From the NCBI RefSeq assembly GCF_900478135.1, contig NZ_LS483470.1, forward strand, positions 2,875,001 through 2,939,000: 64,000 nt of DNA. Reading direction: 5' to 3'. Positions 16,820-25,890 of the stretch are shown piece by piece. Each line of letters opens with the position of its first letter. The stretch's first letter is position 1. This DNA comes from Leminorella richardii. GTDB taxonomy: Bacteria; Pseudomonadota; Gammaproteobacteria; Enterobacterales; Enterobacteriaceae. The position numbers were made by a program, and so were the translations under genes. The notes below the pieces were generated by a model, which had not been told where the DNA came from, made no database searches, and saw only the letters and a program-made list of their open reading frames with translations.

Positions 16820-18232
16820 ATGAACTTTTTTTCATTGGATTTTTTTTACTGCTTTTTGCTGCTTTTTTTACTGTACTGGTCTTTTCGCCCTTCAGTATTA
16901 ATACAAAACGGCCTACTTCTCGTTGCTAGCTACATCATCATTGGCTCATTTTCTCTGGGTTCCGCTGGCGTTCTGCTGGTCTACAGCCTGCTGATTTACG
17001 GCCTGGCTCGGTTTGCCTACCGAACAGAAAGCAAGAAAACCGGCTATCTGCTGTTAGCGCTCTTGGTGTGCGCTTTCTTTGTCGTTTTCAAATACTATCC
17101 GTTTTTTCGAGAAAGCCTGCAGCTAAGCCTGAATCAAATCGGACTGGCAGGCAGTCTTCCCACACTGGATATTCTGGTTCCCCTAGGGCTTTCCTTCTAC
17201 GCGTTTCACTCCGTCAGCTACGTTGTGTCTGTCGCGAGAAAAGAGATCGCCCCTGCGCCACTGTTCGATCTTCTGCTCTATCTCAGCTTTTTTCCAAGCG
17301 TTGTTGCAGGCCCAATCAACCGCGCGACGGTATTTTTACCGCAGATTAGGCCGCCATATTTGCGTGAACTGCGCTTTTTCAAACGCGCCATTGCCCTGAT
17401 TGCTTTAGCTATCGCTAAGCTGTTCTTATGCAGCGCCTTTCTGGCGGAAAACTACGTTAATGCAGTCTTTGAGACGCCGGACAGCTACTCACCGCTGCAA
17501 ACGCTGACAGCGGTCTATGCCTACGCGTGGCAGATCTACTTCAATTTTTCAGGCTATACCAACCTAGTGACCGGTATGGCGCTGCTGCTTGGCTTCTACG
17601 TGCCAAAAAACTTTGACGCCCCGTATCTGTCCCTCAACCTGCAAGAGTTTTGGAAGCGCTGGCATATCAGTCTGTCGACCTTTATTCGGGACTATGTCTA
17701 TATCCCACTGGGGGGCAACCGCCACGGCTTTCTGCGCAAAAATGCCAACCTGATGGCGGCAATGGTACTTTCCGGCATCTGGCACGGCGCGGGTGTTAAC
17801 TTTATTATTTGGGGCGCGCTGCACGGCCTTGGTCTAGTGATTCTCAACGGCGCGAAAGAGCTAAAGCTGTTTTCAGCACTTCCGTCTGGCCCCGCCGTCC
17901 GCTTTTTTGCGCGCCTGCTGACGTTTCACTACGTCTGCTTCGCCTGGATTTTCTTCAGAGCGAACGATCTGGATACCGCAGTAGCTGTTCTGCACAACCT
18001 GTCTAACCTGTCTCTCTCCGCCTTTGTGTATGGCGCTGGGGCTGGCACTGTCTGGCTGTTTTTACTGTTTTATACTCTTTACCCCCTGTGGGCTCGCTTT
18101 AGAACGGCACTGTCGAATGCCGCGAACGCGCTCCCTTGGTACACCTATCCTGTACCGCTGGTGGTCTTCTTAACGCTGATTTTTATTTTTGCCCCTGCTG
18201 GAATTCCGGGATTTATCTATGCCAACTTCTAA
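16820..18232 (+). CDS. patA: MBOAT-family O-acyltransferase, PatA-like (peptidoglycan O-acetylation)
   Basis: Polytopic inner-membrane protein, 470 aa from the ATG at 16820 (an in-frame TTG at 16808 is also possible). MBOAT/AlgI features are SFFPSVVAGPINRA, LQEFWKRWHISLSTFIRDYVYIP and the conserved His motif SGIWHGAGVNFIIWGALHG (about residues 315-333). It overlaps the following SGNH gene by 14 bp, and an Ape1-like lipoprotein gene comes next. That trio matches the patA-patB-ape1 peptidoglycan O-acetylation cluster known from Neisseria and Providencia. PatA would pass acetyl groups across the membrane to PatB. AlgI-like roles in a polysaccharide system are an alternative, but no polysaccharide genes are nearby. 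Confidence 0.8.
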   Translation: MNFFSLDFFYCFLLLFLLYWSFRPSVLIQNGLLLVASYIIIGSFSLGSAGVLLVYSLLIYGLARFAYRTESKKTGYLLLALLVCAFFVVFKYYPFFRESLQLSLNQIGLAGSLPTLDILVPLGLSFYAFHSVSYVVSVARKEIAPAPLFDLLLYLSFFPSVVAGPINRATVFLPQIRPPYLRELRFFKRAIALIALAIAKLFLCSAFLAENYVNAVFETPDSYSPLQTLTAVYAYAWQIYFNFSGYTNLVTGMALLLGFYVPKNFDAPYLSLNLQEFWKRWHISLSTFIRDYVYIPLGGNRHGFLRKNANLMAAMVLSGIWHGAGVNFIIWGALHGLGLVILNGAKELKLFSALPSGPAVRFFARLLTFHYVCFAWIFFRANDLDTAVAVLHNLSNLSLSAFVYGAGAGTVWLFLLFYTLYPLWARFRTALSNAANALPWYTYPVPLVVFLTLIFIFAPAGIPGFIYANF

Positions 18233-19295
18233 CAGCAGCAGCCCAACGCTGCTGAGGGTTTATCAAGTTCTCTACATTCTACTGCTCACAGCCCTTGGAC
18301 TCGTGTGGCTAAACCAGCGCTCGCTATCGCTCTACTGGCAGCAGCAGTTTCACCAACAGAGCCCGTGGGCCAACGTGGACAATCCGCTGTGGTTGGCAGG
18401 TGGCCGTTTTGTCCCTGCACTAGAGGCAGGCAAAGAGGCTTTCGTCGCCTCGCTGAACGCTGAGAAAGAGGCCTCCGTGGAATTTATTCCGGCATTAGAT
18501 ATGTCTACTTTGATGCCGCCGTCCCTAAACTGGCAGGGTGTACGCCGTCTGGCGCATCCCCATACCAGTGAAAGCGCCCCTGTTCCGGAGCGTTCAACAG
18601 CCGACAAAACACCTGCACATCCGGAAGCCACTATCGTTCTGACCTCTCAGGGGAAAGTGCTGTTCGCCGGCGACTCCATGATGCAGGGTGTGGCACCACA
18701 CATGATGAAAACGTTGTCCAAAGAGTTTGGCATCAAAAGCATCAATCTCAGTAAACAGAGTACCGGCCTTGCCTACCCCGGCTTCTTTAACTGGCCCAAA
18801 ACTATTGAAGAAACGCTGGAAAAGGAAGGCAACGTTGAGCTGCTAGTGGTTTTCCTTGGCCCCAACGACCCATGGGATATGCCGCCGGCCAAGAATGCCC
18901 GTTTCCTGAAGTTCAAAAGCCCAGAATGGGAAACGCTCTATCGCACCCGCATTGCCGCTATACTGGAAAGCGCACAGCGCCACCACAGCCACGTGATCTG
19001 GGTAGGTCCGCCAAATATGCGTAAACCTGCGCTGTCAGATGGGATAAACTATCTAAATATGCTCTACCATTCCGAGGTTACCGCCGCCCAGCAGATGTAT
19101 ATTTCAGCCAACGAGATCTTTGGCTATCAGGGTGTCGACTATTCAGACTATCTGGAAGATGGCGATAAAAAAATAAAGCTCAGAACCGATGATGGCACTC
19201 ACTTCACCCCAACAGGGCAGAGAATGATCGCACAGCGTATACTCTCTGTAATCAGCGTTGCTGCACCACCCAGCTTGGAACCAACGCCTAACTGA
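18219..19295 (+). CDS. patB: SGNH (DUF459) transferase, PatB-like peptidoglycan O-acetyltransferase
   Basis: Predicted periplasmic enzyme that moves acetyl from PatA to the C6 hydroxyl of MurNAc. The ATG at 18219 overlaps patA by 14 bp and gives 358 aa; the frame is open further upstream, but without a better start. An N-terminal membrane anchor (VYQVLYILLLTALGLVWL) precedes a spacer of about 100 residues. The SGNH core follows: block I LFAGDSMMQGVAPHM (nucleophile Ser), VFLGPNDPWDM, and block V DDGTHFTPTGQRM (catalytic Asp and His). GDSMMQGVAP is typical of the DUF459/PatB group. It is translationally coupled to patA. Confidence 0.8.
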   Translation: MPTSNSSSPTLLRVYQVLYILLLTALGLVWLNQRSLSLYWQQQFHQQSPWANVDNPLWLAGGRFVPALEAGKEAFVASLNAEKEASVEFIPALDMSTLMPPSLNWQGVRRLAHPHTSESAPVPERSTADKTPAHPEATIVLTSQGKVLFAGDSMMQGVAPHMMKTLSKEFGIKSINLSKQSTGLAYPGFFNWPKTIEETLEKEGNVELLVVFLGPNDPWDMPPAKNARFLKFKSPEWETLYRTRIAAILESAQRHHSHVIWVGPPNMRKPALSDGINYLNMLYHSEVTAAQQMYISANEIFGYQGVDYSDYLEDGDKKIKLRTDDGTHFTPTGQRMIAQRILSVISVAAPPSLEPTPN

Positions 19296-19308
19296 TGAAG
19301 AAAACGTA

Positions 19309-20511
19309 ATGAATGCACGACAATTAAAGATACTTTTGCCCGCCGCCAGCCTGCTCTGCGCGCTTTCTCTGGTTTCTTGCCATACAACGCAAGAGGGAGA
19401 CACCCAGACGAAAAAGAAAACCGACGGCATCCACTACGGGCAGTTGACCAACTACGGTGAAAAACGCATAGCGAATCTTGCCAATCGGCTAACTAACGCC
19501 CGCAGTCAGAGCGTTCATATCGTTCAGTTAGGGGATTCCCATACGGCCGCTGACTTCTTTAGCGGTCAGCTTCGGGCTCGGCTACAGCAGCGCTTCGGCG
19601 ACGGCGGCCCCGGCTTTGTTAGTCCTCTGGCGGTTCCCGGCCAGCGCCACGGTTTAGTCGGCTTCAATCAAGAGAAAAAGGCCTGGCAGCTCTATACCAG
19701 CCGAAAAGACGCGCGGGGAGACTTCCCCATCGGAGGCCTGATTGCCAGCCCAGATGCCGAACAGGCGCACGTAACCCTGCGACTCTATAGCAAAGATACC
19801 TCTCCCTATCTGGTCAGCGCACTGTACCGCGCCAGCGGTGATACGAGCCTTGCCTTTGGCGGCCGCACTCTTTCTCTTACCGACACTCACGGGCAGTGGA
19901 CATTTTCCCCAACCACACAGCTGACGTTCCCAACGGAAATCGCTGCATCTCGTCAGGGAAATCTGGCGCTGGGCGGTTGGCTCATTCAGGCACCACAGCC
20001 TGGCGTAATGCTAACGCCTCTTGGTATTAACGGCGCGACGTTGACCATGGTCGACAAGTGGCAGCCGCAGTGGATAGACACTCTGGTCGAACTAAAGCCT
20101 GATATGGTTATTTTGGCCTACGGCACTAACGAAGCGTTCAACGACACGCTGGATCTCGCTCAGTACCAGTCGCAGCTAGAACAGAAAATTTCGACTATAC
20201 GTCAGGCGCTACCCAACGCAGCCGTTTTACTGGTTGGCCCTTCTGACAGCATCAAAAACCGTAAAGGTGAAAGCTGTCAAGACATGCAGCCGACACGCCT
20301 TAGCGGCGTGATTGAAGCCCAAAAAGCGGCGGCGCAGTCACAGCGCGCACTGTTTTGGGACTGGCGAGCCTTCATGGGCGGCGAATGCGCCGTGACGCGC
20401 TGGGCTGACGCTGGAGATGCCCGCCCCGACGGAGTACACCTGTCGCAAAACGGCTATAAGAGAAGCGCTGACGGGCTGTTTGAACAACTGATGGATCTTC
20501 TTGGCCGCTAA
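19309..20511 (+). CDS. SGNH-hydrolase lipoprotein, Ape1-like peptidoglycan O-acetylesterase
   Basis: Predicted lipoprotein esterase that removes O-acetyl groups from MurNAc so that lytic transglycosylases can act. The ATG at 19309 gives 400 aa with signal MNARQLKILLPAASLLCALS and lipobox LVSC. Block I is QLGDSHTAADFFSGQLRARL (nucleophile Ser), then RFGDGGPGF, an inserted beta-rich region (about residues 120-245) like the Ape1 carbohydrate-binding insert, YGTNEAF, and the Asp/His dyad in ARPDGVHLSQNGY. It starts 13 bp after the patB stop. A terminator shared with bax follows. Substrate and direction are inferred from the cluster. Confidence 0.75.
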   Translation: MNARQLKILLPAASLLCALSLVSCHTTQEGDTQTKKKTDGIHYGQLTNYGEKRIANLANRLTNARSQSVHIVQLGDSHTAADFFSGQLRARLQQRFGDGGPGFVSPLAVPGQRHGLVGFNQEKKAWQLYTSRKDARGDFPIGGLIASPDAEQAHVTLRLYSKDTSPYLVSALYRASGDTSLAFGGRTLSLTDTHGQWTFSPTTQLTFPTEIAASRQGNLALGGWLIQAPQPGVMLTPLGINGATLTMVDKWQPQWIDTLVELKPDMVILAYGTNEAFNDTLDLAQYQSQLEQKISTIRQALPNAAVLLVGPSDSIKNRKGESCQDMQPTRLSGVIEAQKAAAQSQRALFWDWRAFMGGECAVTRWADAGDARPDGVHLSQNGYKRSADGLFEQLMDLLGR

Positions 20512-20521
20512 CGACAGGCAC

Positions 20522-20555
20522 AAAAAAGCCGGTAAAAAACTTACCGGCTTTTTTA
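20522..20555. terminator. Bidirectional terminator between the O-acetylation cluster and bax
   Basis: AAAAAGCCGGTAA (20522-20534 region) pairs with TTACCGGCTTTTTT (20541-20554) with a 5-6-nt loop and T runs on both strands. It serves two convergent genes. Confidence 0.92.
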
Positions 20556-20566
20556 TTCGCTACCCG

Positions 20567-21364
20567 TCAGGATTCATCCCGGAGGGCTGCAGTATCAACG
20601 TCGTTCTGCGCCTGAATAATCAGATGTTCGTTGTTGTCTAACACCCGCTGAAGGAACCGACTGTAGGACGCCCCTCGTTCAGAGTAGCGGCCCAGCTTAT
20701 TGACCAAGTGATCGGCAGTTACCGTATCCCCCTGGTTTCTCAGCTCAGCCCGAGACTCACGCAGCTTGTTGTAGGCACCGTGACTGTTCATATTCAGCAT
20801 ATAGGCACGCACCGAATCATCCACTGAGCCGTAAGAGGAGTACCCCTTAACGCTGCCTGTGTCACCGCAGCTTTTACTGCCGCAGCGCATACCAAATAGA
20901 TTATTGTTAACCTGAGCCAGTTTGGATGTACCCCAACCGGACTCTGCTGCTGCCTGCGCCACCACGAGGTGAGTCGGCAGCGTATCAACGCGCTTCAGCA
21001 GTTCACCCCATCTCACCTTCTTGGGATCGGAGACACACTGCATACGATAGTTTGAACAAATCTGCTGCAAACGAGCGATATCTTTCACGCTCCATGTCTG
21101 CGACAGACGCTTTCTTAGCAGCCATTCTCGATCCTGACGAATGAGTGCGTTTTGTTTGTCTATAATAGGAACTACGGCGTTTAAAAAGGCCTTCTTCCGT
21201 TGAGTGCCCGAAGGGTATTTTCTCAAGTCGGGTAGGCTTTCCAGCTTATCATTGAGAGAATACTCTTGATGGCTCATCGTGCCTGTTGATGCCCAGGCGC
21301 TCGATAATCCCATGCTCAAAATGAGCACTGCCGATCCTATTATTTTAAAAACGAGTGAAGTCAT
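20567..21364 (-). CDS. bax: Bax-family glucosaminidase-domain protein
   Basis: Exported protein of 265 aa, similar throughout to E. coli Bax (274 aa), with a signal peptide (VFKIIGSAVLILSMGLSSAWA) and a glucosaminidase domain. LPDLRKYPSGTQRKKAFLNAVVPII is nearly identical to E. coli. The catalytic-Glu region is AQAAAESGWGTSKLAQVNNNLFGMRC (about 148-173). It is predicted to cleave peptidoglycan glycan strands at GlcNAc; the cellular role of Bax is unclear even in E. coli. The start has an AGGAG site five bases upstream. It converges on the O-acetylation cluster, which may be relevant because O-acetylation changes sensitivity to murein hydrolases. Confidence 0.93.
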   Translation of the reverse strand: MTSLVFKIIGSAVLILSMGLSSAWASTGTMSHQEYSLNDKLESLPDLRKYPSGTQRKKAFLNAVVPIIDKQNALIRQDREWLLRKRLSQTWSVKDIARLQQICSNYRMQCVSDPKKVRWGELLKRVDTLPTHLVVAQAAAESGWGTSKLAQVNNNLFGMRCGSKSCGDTGSVKGYSSYGSVDDSVRAYMLNMNSHGAYNKLRESRAELRNQGDTVTADHLVNKLGRYSERGASYSRFLQRVLDNNEHLIIQAQNDVDTAALRDES

Positions 21365-21842
21365 ACTACTCCTGCAGGTTTTAAAATAATTCAGATTCTT
21401 CGCGGTCAGATCCTCAATGATGCCCGACTAAATTGAAAGCTGCAAGATGTAACAAAAAACAACTATCTTATAGATACGCTGACAATCAGCAGAAAGCTCA
21501 ATGATAACTAATGTTTTTAGCTTAAAATGCTAACTCTCCCTGTGTAGTCGATTTTGAGAGAAAAACAAGCGTGGGATATAGGATCCCACCGATCTTTCCT
21601 TTATCCCATGTAGCAGCAATTGCAGTTATAGAAAAAGCCTTATTTAGCCTGCTAACCCACTATTAGCAGGGCTGCCTCTTTTCTTACGCCCTATATCCCC
21701 TGCGTTTATGCGCTCTTTTTCACAAAATAAAAATGTTAAAAATATGTTATTTATTTTTTATGATATCTTTAATAACAGAGTCAGACGCTTATATATTCTG
21801 CCGCTGACCCCGTCAGCGCACTCAGCAAATCTTGGAGGAATC
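21365..21842. other. Divergent bax/acnA intergenic region with two hairpins
   Basis: About 480 bp without a convincing gene. GTGGGAT (21571-21577) / ATCCCAC (21583-21589) forms a 7-bp stem with 5-nt loop followed by pyrimidine-rich sequence. CCTGCTAA (21648-21655) / TTAGCAGG (21663-21670) forms an 8-bp stem with 7-nt loop followed by CTCTTTTCTT. Neither is a textbook terminator. They sit in what should be the acnA leader or a short separate transcript. The frame upstream of acnA is open from 21708, but the ribosome site (GGAGG) and homology place the start at 21843. Confidence 0.5.
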
Positions 21843-24514
21843 ATGTCAGTCGATTTACGCCAAAAGTATGAAGATGTTCTCACAGTCAACGGGCAAACCT
21901 TTAGCTACTCTAGCCTGCCAAAGGCTACCACCACGCTGGGAGACGTTCAGCGACTGCCTAAGTCGTTAAAGATCTTGCTAGAAAACCTACTTCGCTTTTT
22001 AGACAATGACACGGTCAAAGACGCCGACTTAAAGGCTATCGCACAGTGGCTACAGCACGGCCATGCCGATCGTGAAATCGCCTATCGTCCAGCCCGCGTG
22101 CTAATGCAGGACTTCACGGGAGTACCGGCCATTGTCGATTTAGCCGCCATGCGCGAGGCAGTGCTGCGTCTGGGTGGCGATCCTTCCAGCGTAAACCCGC
22201 TTTCTCCTGTTGATCTGGTCATCGACCACTCCGTCACTGTGGACGACTATGCAAACGCATCAGCTTTTTCCACTAACGTAGAGCTGGAAATGCAGCGCAA
22301 CCGTGAACGCTATGCCTTTCTGCGCTGGGGGCAAAACGCCTTTAGCCGCTTTCGAGTCGTGCCGCCGGGAACCGGTATCTGCCATCAGGTCAATCTGGAA
22401 TATTTAGGGCAGACCGTTTGGCAGGAGACAAAAAACGGCAAAGTTTGGGTCTACCCAGATACGCTGGTCGGCACTGATTCCCACACCACCATGATCAACG
22501 GTCTGGGCATTCTCGGCTGGGGCGTGGGCGGTATTGAAGCCGAGGCCGCTATGCTTGGCCAGCCAGTCTCTATGCTGATACCCGACGTAGTAGGCGTTAA
22601 GCTTACGGGCAAACTCCGCGAAGGCATTACCGCAACCGATTTGGTGCTAACCGTGACGCAAATGCTGCGTAAGCACGGCGTTGTCGGCAAGTTTGTTGAG
22701 TTTTACGGTGACGGGCTAGCTCAGCTACCGCTGGCTGACCGAGCCACTATCGGTAACATGTCGCCAGAGTTTGGCGCCACCTGCGGTTTTTTCCCCGTCG
22801 ATGAGGAAACGCTACGCTACATGCGTCTTACCGGTCGGGATGAACAGCAGATTGCGCTGGTAGAAGCCTACAGTAAAGCGCAGGGCCTGTGGCGCAATCC
22901 CGGTGATGAACCGGTATTCACCAGCACGCTATCTCTCGACTTATCCAGCGTAGAAACCAGCCTAGCAGGCCCAAAACGGCCACAGGATCGCGTGCTGCTG
23001 GCGAAAGTCCATCAGGCGTTTGCTGACTATCAGGCGCTTGACCTTACCTCACACGCCGCACGTCAGGAACAAATTCCTGTCACCATAGAAGGGGAAACCT
23101 ATCCACTGCATCAGGGCGCAGTAGCCATTGCTGCCATTACTTCCTGCACCAACACGTCGAACCCCGGCGTAATGCTGGCAGCCGGACTGCTAGCGAAAAA
23201 GGCGGTAGAAAAAGGGCTTGTACGCCAACCCTGGGTGAAAACCTCTCTGGCTCCCGGTTCAAAGGTCGTAACGGACTATCTCAATGCCGCAGGCCTGACC
23301 CCCTACCTCGAGCGCCTTGGGTTTAATCTGGTCGGCTACGGCTGTACCACCTGTATTGGTAACTCTGGGCCACTGCTGCCGCAAATCGAAGAGGCAATTC
23401 GGCAGGGAGACCTGACGGTAGGCGCGGTACTGTCCGGTAACCGAAATTTCGAAGGACGGATCCATCCGCTGATCAAAACAAACTGGCTCGCCTCACCGCC
23501 GCTGGTAGTCGCCTACGCACTGGCCGGTAACATGAGCGTGGATCTGACGCAAGATCCCCTAGGCCACGATAAAAACGGCAACGCCGTTTATCTGCGCGAT
23601 ATCTGGCCGTCAACTCAGGAAATTGCTCAGGCTGTAGAGGGGGTCAACGCCGGAATGTATCTTAAAGAATATGCCGAAGTGTTTAGCGGTGACAGCGAGT
23701 GGCAAAGCATTGCCGTTGAGTCATCGCTAACCTACGGATGGCAGCAGGACTCCACCTATATCCGCCAACCGCCCTTTTTTACAACGATGCGAAAAGCCCC
23801 GACGCGGTCGAAGACATTCACAGCGCGCGGATCTTGGTTCTCTTAGGGGACTCCGTCACCACCGACCACATATCTCCCGCTGGCAGCATCAAGGCTGATA
23901 GCCCTGCCGGACGCTATCTCAGCGAGCGCGGCATAAGCCGGCAGGACTTTAACTCTTACGGCTCAAGGCGCGGCAACCATGAAGTTATGATGCGAGGCAC
24001 CTTCGCCAACGTCCGCATTCGCAATGAAATGGTGCCAGGCATTGAAGGCGGCTTTACTCGGCATATCCCTTCGCAGGAGGTCTTGCCCATTTATGACGCT
24101 GCGATGCGCTATCAGCAAGAGGGAGTCCCTCTCGCTGCGGTAGTCGGCAAAGAGTACGGTTCAGGTTCAAGTCGAGACTGGGCGGCTAAAGGCCCTATGC
24201 TGCTTGGCGTTCGCGTTGTTATTGCTGAATCTTTTGAGCGCATTCACCGCTCTAACCTCATCGGTATGGGTATTCTCCCGCTGGAATTTCCCCACGGCGT
24301 CAGCCGAAGCACGCTAATGCTGCGCGGTGATGAAACGATTACTGTCACTCAATTGAATGCGCTAACGCCCGGACAGACTGTACCTGTGACGTTTACCCGC
24401 GCCAGCGGTGAGCATATAGAAATAGAAACGCGCTGTCGTATCGATACCGGAAATGAGCTGACCTATTACCAAAACGGCGGCATCTTGCACTACGTCATTC
24501 GCAAAATGCTGTAA
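21843..24514 (+). pseudogene. acnA: Aconitate hydratase A, split by a single-base deletion
   Basis: [4Fe-4S] aconitase interconverting citrate and isocitrate; AcnA is the stress and stationary-phase enzyme. The start MSVDLRQKYEDVL has a GGAGG site. The first part (21843-23846) carries the cluster cysteines (SCTNTSNPGVM; YGCTTCIGNSG). The C-terminal swivel domain continues in another frame to 24514 (YGSGSSRDWAAKGP). The break lies in a run of six T at 23775-23780. One extra T restores PPFFYNDAKSPDAVEDIH and gives 890 aa (E. coli 891). Both halves are well conserved, so this is either a sequencing error or a very recent mutation. A rescue by slippage is possible but unsupported. Confidence 0.93.
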
Positions 24515-24527
24515 GCAAAGCTCTCTT

Positions 24528-24564
24528 TACGCCCCATCTTGACCGAAAAAAAGAATGGGGCGTA
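24528..24564 (+). terminator. Possible terminator after acnA
   Basis: TACGCCCCAT (24528-24537) pairs with ATGGGGCGTA (24555-24564), a 10-bp stem with 17-nt A-rich loop. The T tail is poor, so it may stop transcription only partly. Confidence 0.45.
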
Positions 24565-24681
24565 GCAGGCTTTATCTAAAAAATGGGAATAATTAATTTA
24601 AAAACAGAATATTACATTATTTTTTCAATGAAAATTACTTGATAAGATCGAGGCTTTTGACGCTCAAGAGAACCCCATTAT

Positions 24682-25455
24682 CTAATTAAACAGGTTTAGC
24701 TCTATCGCCTTCTTGATCGCGTGTTTTGCATTAGAGACGTTCAGCTTATTAACGATATTCTTCATGTGAAACTTAATGGTTCTCTCACGAATACCGAGAA
24801 TAATCGCTGACTCAATATAGGTTTTTCCCAAACAAACCCACTTTAATATTTCCAGCTCGCGAGGCGATAATAGAACATCATCTCTCCCCTCAATCTCTTC
24901 ATCATTTATATAGCGAATGACTTTATCATGAGTATTAATAAGCAGAAGCTGTAACTCAGCCTGGTAATTTTTAATATTTTCGTAAAAATTCTGATTTCCG
25001 GCGTTATTATAAAAGCTCAGTAACGCTATTCGATTACTTGCATCGTGAACAGTAAACGTAAAACCGTCAAACAAACGATGTCGCTGCCGCAGTTCTGACA
25101 GCCCGTCAAACGGGGAGTCCCGCTTTTTCAATTCAAGCTCTCGCCAGGAAAAGGGAACTATCGTTTGCTTTGCGTGCAGAATAACTGGGTCAGTAAGGTA
25201 ATATTCTGATTCAATATACTCGTCCATCCACTCTCGCGGGTAGTTAGAAATAACAGCCGTTGCTTTTCCGCTGTATTTTGAAAACAAAAAATAGCAGTAC
25301 CCACTCAAACCAAAATGAGGCAACCGCTTTTCCAAAAATGAACGAATACTCTTATCCCTTTTTAAAGGCTTTATCATTACACCGTCCCATTGCTTCCCTC
25401 TATGCCTTTTTATTCCTATAGCATAATCCGATATTGCCATCGGCGAAACTGTCAT
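24682..25455 (-). CDS. LuxR-family quorum-sensing type regulator (LuxR solo)
   Basis: Transcription factor with an N-terminal acyl-homoserine-lactone binding domain and a C-terminal LuxR/GerE helix-turn-helix. Ligand-pocket signatures are present: W and Y in PREWMDEYIESEYYLTDPVI, the DP pair, PFSW, and G in DGFTFTVHD. The DNA-binding part is LSPRELEILKWVCLGKTYIESAIILGIRERTIKFHMKNI with KLNVSNAKHA, like ExpR/YenR/SdiA. No luxI-type synthase is in the window. Start candidates are ATG at 25455 (257 aa) and ATG at 25377 (231 aa, closer to ExpR in layout). The gene and its flanks are AT-rich compared with the surroundings, hinting at separate ancestry. Confidence 0.85.
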   Translation of the reverse strand: MTVSPMAISDYAIGIKRHRGKQWDGVMIKPLKRDKSIRSFLEKRLPHFGLSGYCYFLFSKYSGKATAVISNYPREWMDEYIESEYYLTDPVILHAKQTIVPFSWRELELKKRDSPFDGLSELRQRHRLFDGFTFTVHDASNRIALLSFYNNAGNQNFYENIKNYQAELQLLLINTHDKVIRYINDEEIEGRDDVLLSPRELEILKWVCLGKTYIESAIILGIRERTIKFHMKNIVNKLNVSNAKHAIKKAIELNLFN

Positions 25456-25890
25456 AATTACCAATAATGAAAATAGAATTGAAGGATAAAAATCTACCCT
25501 TTAGTTAAATTCAGATAAAAAAATGACAATAACGACATGTTTATGCGCTATTATTCTAGCGACTGTGTATAACCCGCTGAATACAGACAATAACATCAAA
25601 TAAATACTCTCGCACTATTGGAATTATTCGCCTAACATCGATCTAAAAATCCAAAAACACGATCTAAAATAATTTTTTATTCCAATTAGGCGTCAAGGTG
25701 AAAATACTTATTTCTTATCGTAAATAAACTCTTTTAACTTCTTATCCCTGACGTTAAAGTGGCGCACTCTATGCCCCTGTGCATTCCGGTGGGATACCAG
25801 AATTCTGCTATATTTATTGACAGTTACGATAATCGGCGCGGAAAAAGCGGCCTCTTTTAGACTTGCGCGCCATGACAAAAGGAAAACGCT
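25456..25890. other. AT-rich divergent region between luxR-type gene and doxX, repeat-containing
   Basis: No supported gene. CGATCTAAAA occurs twice 21 bp apart (25639-25648, 25660-25669). Two inverted repeats cross each other: ATTGGAAT (25617-25624) with ATTCCAAT (25679-25686), and CGCCTAA (25629-25635) with TTAGGCG (25686-25692). A minus-strand frame 25708-25923 has only a TTG start and overlaps doxX. The repeats look like protein-binding or RNA-folding sequence; no known box was recognised. Confidence 0.5.
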
